DNA from: an uncultured Sphingobacteriia bacterium
GTDB lineage: Bacteria; Bacteroidota; Bacteroidia; Chitinophagales; Chitinophagaceae
Reading direction: 5' to 3'
NCBI GenBank assembly: GCA_945957225.1
Contig: CAMFKK010000048.1
Location: forward strand, 1 to 10,277
Length of the DNA: 10,277 nucleotides
Position numbers and translations under genes: made by a program. The first letter of the stretch is position 1. Each line of letters starts with the position of its first letter. Below the pieces are notes generated by a model. The model was not told where the DNA came from. It saw only the letters and a program-made list of their open reading frames with translations, and searched no databases. Below, piece by piece: positions 6,999 to 10,277 of the stretch.

Positions 6999-7372
6999 GT
7001 GCCGGTTTTTATTTACTAAACTTAAAATGGGTATCGTACTGATGCAAGGGGTGATTTGCTGTTTGGGATATACCGTCAGGTAAATTTTTATTAGAAATTA
7101 GTGTTCAAGGATTTTCTATGCATGTAGAAACCATTGAGATCTGTAGAAATTTATCCAAAAATTTTTCCTTAACAAAAACCTTTGCACCTCATGAGGATGT
7201 GGTTATAACAGCTGTTGAGTCAGCTACAAGAACAAAGCTTTAGCTCAATCAATTTCATAACCCATCATCCTAGCTAATGTTTATAATAGGTAGGTAACCG
7301 TTCATGATGGTCTGCTAGAAAAGGAACAATAAAGGGGAATATTCCATTGAATTTCAAAGTAACATCCTAAAC
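6999..7372 (+). pseudogene. Decayed TonB-dependent receptor fragment (regulatory-like domain and plug)
   Basis: No single ORF shows this; three frames must be joined. From 6999 the frame reads VPVFIY, two stops, then NGYRTDARG. One base appears lost near 7054, and the next frame reads FAVWDIPSGKFLLEIS, VQGFSMHVETIEI, then DVVITAVESATRTKL, up to the TAG at 7241. This matches the N-terminal carboxypeptidase-regulatory-like domain of TonB receptors and the (V)VTAV..ATR stretch that precedes the plug. From 7246, in another frame, comes QSIS-stop-PII, then YNR-stop-VTVHDGL, LEKEQ-stop-RG. This lines up with the plug consensus ISKPVIRG, YNRVVTV.DG and RQEGQQWG, each defect explained by one or two substitutions (e.g. 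CAA to TAA). From 7334, in another frame, GEYSIEF follows. About 45-50 codons of the plug are missing near 7244, and the whole barrel is gone. This is a dead outer-membrane iron or nutrient receptor. The alignments are from memory of the family. Confidence 0.8.
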
Positions 7373-7392
7373 TAGTTGGATTATATTGCAGT

Positions 7393-7833
7393 ATGGACAT
7401 TTCTATAAATACACCCGCACTGCTTTTTCCTGCCATTAGTTTGGTGCTCTTGGCTTATACCAATAGATACCTTGCTTTGGCAAGTAGGATTAGAAGTTTG
7501 CACGATAAATACTTAGAAAAAGGAGTCAATGATCTTGTACTCCATGGTCAAATTAAAAGTATTCGGTATCGACTGAAATTAATCAAGAATATGCAGATGC
7601 TGGGAATGATGTCTATCATCACCAGCATTTGTAGTATTTTTCTAATTTATATTGATCAAACAGCTATTGCCCATGTACTCTTTGCATTTAGCTTGTTGGC
7701 ATTTATGATTTCTTTGGGTATTTCCCTTTTAGAAATCAGTCTTAGTAACAAAGCCTTAGAACTTGAGCTAAGCGATATGGAAGGCCTAGAAGACCCTACC
7801 GTATTGGAATACATTAAAAAGAAGTTTGAATAA
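7393..7833 (+). CDS. DUF2721-family membrane protein
   Basis: The protein has 146 residues. The start NTPALLFPAISLVLLAYTNRYLALASRIR is characteristic of the DUF2721 family, whose function is unknown to me. Three membrane segments are visible: about 7-24, 68-88 and 91-115. A basic loop between the first and second (about 32-66; HGQIKSIRYRLKLIK) probably faces the cytoplasm, and the acidic C-terminal tail (ELELSDMEGLEDPT) ends the protein. The ATG at 7393 has no Shine-Dalgarno sequence and there is no better start. The gene follows the receptor relic directly and ends 12 bp from the converging ABC transporter gene, with no hairpin between them. It is apparently a single-gene unit. Confidence 0.87.
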   Translation: MDISINTPALLFPAISLVLLAYTNRYLALASRIRSLHDKYLEKGVNDLVLHGQIKSIRYRLKLIKNMQMLGMMSIITSICSIFLIYIDQTAIAHVLFAFSLLAFMISLGISLLEISLSNKALELELSDMEGLEDPTVLEYIKKKFE

Positions 7834-7845
7834 TTCCGCTTATTA

Positions 7846-9621
7846 TTATGCCGTTGCCAATAATTTACGTTCGCCAATTTGTTGACGCCACATAGCGTAA
7901 TACAGCCCTTTTTCTTCTAATAATTGTTGGTGACTACCTGTTTCTACTACTTGCCCTTTTTCTAATACATAAATTCTATCTGCGTGCATAATGGTGCTCA
8001 ATCGGTGGGCAATCATTACCGTAATTTGTTCTTTCTCGGAAGAAATGGTTCTAATGGTATTGGTAATTTCTTCTTCTGTAATACTATCCAAGGCAGAAGT
8101 AGCTTCATCAAAAATCAAGAGATGTGGACGACGCAAAAGTGCCCTGGCAATACTGAGTCTTTGTTTTTCACCACCACTCAATTTTAAACCACCTTCGCCA
8201 ATCATGGTGTCTAAGCCATTTTCGGCCCTGGCCAATAAATTATCACAACTGGATTTGTGTAAAGCGTCTAACACGTCTGCGTCTGTAGCATCAGGGCAAA
8301 CAAATGTGAGGTTCTCTCTAATAGTGCCTGCAAATAGCTGGGTGTCTTGAGTTACAAAACCAATTTGGTTGCGTAGTTCATCAAAATCCATGTCATTTCC
8401 ATTAATGCCATTGTATTCAATGGTTCCTTGGTTGGTTCTATATAAACCTACCAACAGTTTTACCAAAGTGCTTTTGCCTGCGCCAGATGGTCCAACAAAA
8501 GCAATGGTTTCGCCCATTTTAACATCAAATGAAATGCCGTCTAATGCATTGTAAGTAGCAGTTTGGTGTTTAAAAGTTACATTTTTAAATTCTAGCTCTT
8601 CTACCAATCCAACCAATTTAGGTTCTGTTGGTTTGGGCTCTACTTTTTTGAGCATCAGATTATGAAAATTGGTTAAAGAAGCTTCAGCTTCGCGATAGCT
8701 CATGATGATACTTCCAATTTCCTGAAGTGGTCCAAAAATGAAGAAACTATAAAACTGTAATGAAATCAATTCACCAACTGTAAGTACATCTTTAAACATC
8801 AACCACATTAAAGTAAATGTGATTACTTGTCTTAAAAAGTTCACCATGGTGCCTTGAATAAAACTCAGGGAGCGAATATTTTTTACTTTTCTTAATTCTA
8901 GTCCAAGAATTTTATAGGTATTGTTGTTGAGTCTTTTTACTTCCTGTTCAGTAAGTCCCAAACTTTTTACCAATTCAATATTGCGCAAACTCTCTGTGGT
9001 AGAACCTGCTAAAGAAGTAGTTTCCTTGACAATGTTTTTTTGAATCAATTTGATCTTCTTGCTCAATAAATTGGTAACCATTGCAATTAGTCCAGCACCT
9101 CCCAAATATATGGGCATGATTGACCAATGTAGTCTTGTGGCATAGATAGATACAAAAACAACTGCTACTATAATCCCAAATAATACATTGATTACATAGC
9201 CTATGAATTTTTCTGTATCAGTTCTAACTTTTGATAAAATAGACAATGTTTCACCACTGCGTTGGTCTTCAAATTCCTGGTAAGGAAGACGCATGCTATG
9301 TTTGAGGCCATCTGTAAAAATCCTGGCGCCAAATTTTTGAATAATTACGTTCACCGTATAGTCCTGAAAAGCTTTGGCTATCCTACTCACCATGGCTGTT
9401 CCTACTAATAGTAACAACATACCTGAAATTCCCCTAATATAGGCTTCTTCATTCCTTGGCAAACCATCTGGGCCAATTTTTGGATGGCTGGCATATTGGT
9501 CCAATAGTTTTCCAAAAATCATGGGATCAAACATGGAAAAAGTTTGATTTATACCAGCTAAAAGTAAAGCCAGCGCCACATGCCATTTATAAGGCTTAAG
9601 ATAGGTAAGTAATATTTTCAT
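7846..9621 (-). CDS. ABC transporter, type-I exporter half-transporter (fused membrane and ATPase domains)
   Basis: The protein has 591 residues, full length for an MsbA/multidrug-type half-transporter that works as a dimer in the inner membrane. I chose the ATG at 9621 over an in-frame TTG at 9651 because it directly precedes MKILLTYLKPYKWHVALALL. Six membrane helices lie at about 11-31, 62-80, 143-161, 167-187, 257-276 and 285-306. The ATPase domain has Walker A GPSGAGKS at 377-384, the Q-loop Gln425 (FVTQDTQLFAGTIREN), the signature LSGGE at 481-485, Walker B LLIFDE at 501-506 with catalytic Glu506, D-loop SALD, and H-loop His539 (IAHRLSTI). All are intact, so it should be active. The substrate cannot be read from sequence; lipid, drug or peptide export are all possible. 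It is transcribed alone, divergent from the YkuK gene and converging with DUF2721. Confidence 0.96.
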   Translation of the reverse strand: MKILLTYLKPYKWHVALALLLAGINQTFSMFDPMIFGKLLDQYASHPKIGPDGLPRNEEAYIRGISGMLLLLVGTAMVSRIAKAFQDYTVNVIIQKFGARIFTDGLKHSMRLPYQEFEDQRSGETLSILSKVRTDTEKFIGYVINVLFGIIVAVVFVSIYATRLHWSIMPIYLGGAGLIAMVTNLLSKKIKLIQKNIVKETTSLAGSTTESLRNIELVKSLGLTEQEVKRLNNNTYKILGLELRKVKNIRSLSFIQGTMVNFLRQVITFTLMWLMFKDVLTVGELISLQFYSFFIFGPLQEIGSIIMSYREAEASLTNFHNLMLKKVEPKPTEPKLVGLVEELEFKNVTFKHQTATYNALDGISFDVKMGETIAFVGPSGAGKSTLVKLLVGLYRTNQGTIEYNGINGNDMDFDELRNQIGFVTQDTQLFAGTIRENLTFVCPDATDADVLDALHKSSCDNLLARAENGLDTMIGEGGLKLSGGEKQRLSIARALLRRPHLLIFDEATSALDSITEEEITNTIRTISSEKEQITVMIAHRLSTIMHADRIYVLEKGQVVETGSHQQLLEEKGLYYAMWRQQIGERKLLATA

Positions 9622-9696
9622 CAGATTATATTGAGTTGGTGGGTATACCAATTTTTGTACTAGATATTAAAATATGACAAAGTTTCCATTTGAAGG

Positions 9697-9777
9697 GACT
9701 GCCTGTCTGAAAATGTGACCAATGGGGGTTTTCCACCGCTGTTGACAATTAGATAACCTGAAAATGGCAGTCTGCCA
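9697..9777. promoter_or_regulatory. Possible operator elements between the ABC transporter and YkuK genes
   Basis: The 191-bp divergent interval contains the near-perfect palindrome TGGCAG-T-CTGCCA (9765-9777). Its left half, GGCAGTC (9766-9772), is the exact reverse complement of GACTGCC at 9697-9703. CTGAAAATG also occurs twice as a direct repeat (9707-9715 and 9758-9766). Such clustering suggests a binding site serving one or both divergent genes, but I cannot name a regulator or place a promoter with confidence. Confidence 0.3.
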
Positions 9778-9812
9778 CGCTTTAATTGGTAAATTACAAA
9801 AACCACTTATCT

Positions 9813-10277
9813 ATGTATTGGAGAAAATTCAACGGCGAATCGATTGATCTTCCCATTAAACAGGCCGTGGCAGATGCCATTGTGCTGGAAACAGAAAAGG
9901 GAACCAAACTCAAAGTCTGCATTGGTACAGACAGTCAAGTAAAAGGAGATGATACAGAATTTGCCACCGTGATTGTGTTTTTGCGTGAACATAACGGAGG
10001 CTTTATGTACATCCACAATGAAAAGACCAAGACCAAGTACCATATCAAAGAAAGGATGTTGGTAGAAGTTGCCAAAAGCATTGAGATTGCTTATGAACTC
10101 TGCGATTTGTTTATTGAACACCATGTAGAAATGGAAGTACATGCAGACATCAATACCAATCCTCAGTTCAAAAGCAATGACGCTTTGAAAGAAGCCATGG
10201 GTTATATTCTGGGTATGGGTTTTGCCTTTAAAGCCAAGCCAGAAGCATTTGCCAGCAGTTGCTGTGCAGATAAGATC
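9813..10277 (+). CDS. YkuK-type RNase H-fold protein (DUF458), cut at the window end
   Basis: 155 codons are present from the ATG at 9813 and the frame is still open at the last base. The family usually ends within a few residues of the ASSCCADK stretch seen here, so only a handful of codons are probably missing. The family has an RNase H-like fold; its cellular role is not established to my knowledge. Visible conserved acidic positions are Asp40 in CIGTDSQ, Glu80 in IKERMLVEVAKSIEIAYEL and Asp112 in EVHADINTNP, followed by FKSND, LKEAMGYILGMGF and KPEAFASS. Asp40, Glu80 and Asp112 are plausible metal ligands by analogy with RNase H. There is no Shine-Dalgarno sequence. A long antisense ORF over the same bases is a shadow. 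Confidence 0.9.
   Translation, partial: MYWRKFNGESIDLPIKQAVADAIVLETEKGTKLKVCIGTDSQVKGDDTEFATVIVFLREHNGGFMYIHNEKTKTKYHIKERMLVEVAKSIEIAYELCDLFIEHHVEMEVHADINTNPQFKSNDALKEAMGYILGMGFAFKAKPEAFASSCCADKI

Larger units (their letters stand above)
6583..7392. other. 810-bp interval without an intact normal-sized gene
   Basis: Going left to right it holds the sigma operon leader and candidate promoter (to about 6650), an AT-rich stretch with nothing I recognise (6650-6740), the 22-bp tandem repeat, the doubtful 43-codon ORF, the receptor relic (6999-7372), and about 20 bp before the DUF2721 start. It reads as a region of gene decay next to a regulatory locus. Confidence 0.7.

Noticed and set aside
6741..7095. 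13-mer AATTTTTATTAGA present at 6741-6753 and 7083-7095
   Set aside because: Both are AT-rich; the second copy is explained by receptor codons (KFLLE), so coincidence is likely.
7262..7310. CCATCAT/ATGATGG 7-bp inverted repeat
   Set aside because: The loop is 35 nt and the arms coincide with recognisable codons of the receptor plug relic.
9622..9651. TTG start ten codons upstream of the ABC transporter ATG
   Set aside because: The added residues (VYPPTQYNL) are not typical of the family, whose start is close to the first helix.
9742..9747. TTGACA before the YkuK gene, like an E. coli -35 box
   Set aside because: No matching -10 or TAnnTTTG element at a sensible distance, and this consensus is not used by Bacteroidota.
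9807..10142. 111-codon minus-strand ORF opposite the YkuK gene
   Set aside because: It has no recognisable protein features, while the plus strand encodes a clear conserved family over the same bases.

Overview
The window looks like chromosomal DNA from a Bacteroidota bacterium, most likely Chitinophagaceae (the order gldM-gldN followed by uvrC and the protein sequences suggest Sediminibacterium or a relative; this placement is from memory of the families). The DNA is AT-rich. Start codons mostly lack a usable Shine-Dalgarno sequence, and the type IX secretion genes gldM and gldN occur only in this phylum. The window starts and ends with GATC, so it is probably a Sau3AI/MboI-type clone insert. 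The genes at both ends are cut.

Layout. Positions 1-1833 (+): the 3' part of gldM and complete gldN, the end of the gldKLMN type IX secretion/gliding-motor operon, closed by a strong terminator. Positions 2021-6582 (-): a four-gene run in the order ECF sigma factor, inner-membrane-anchored protein with a C-terminal outer-membrane beta-barrel, small lipoprotein, uvrC. Gaps are 25, 67 and 12 nt, and a second terminator follows uvrC. Positions 6583-7392 hold no intact normal-sized gene. They contain a candidate promoter with phased CAGCT motifs, a tandem 22-bp repeat, a doubtful 43-codon ORF, and the decayed remains of a TonB-dependent receptor. Positions 7393-7833 (+): a DUF2721-type membrane protein. 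Positions 7846-9621 (-): a complete type-I ABC exporter half-transporter, convergent with DUF2721. From 9813 (+): a YkuK-type RNase H-fold protein lacking only its last few codons.

How the parts relate. GldM and GldN belong to the type IX secretion machine. GldM is the periplasmic shaft of the motor and GldN a periplasmic ring component. The sigma factor and the barrel protein look like a signalling pair. The second protein has a short cytoplasmic head, one membrane helix, a long periplasmic tether and a beta-barrel. This is the architecture of the dual-membrane-spanning anti-sigma factors reported in Bacteroides, in which the outer membrane controls a sigma factor directly. The lipoprotein and uvrC may be read from the same transcript.

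The most useful hidden signal is the TonB receptor relic at about 6999-7372. It is visible only by joining three reading frames across stop codons, frameshifts and an internal deletion. It keeps recognisable parts of the N-terminal carboxypeptidase-regulatory-like domain and of the plug domain.
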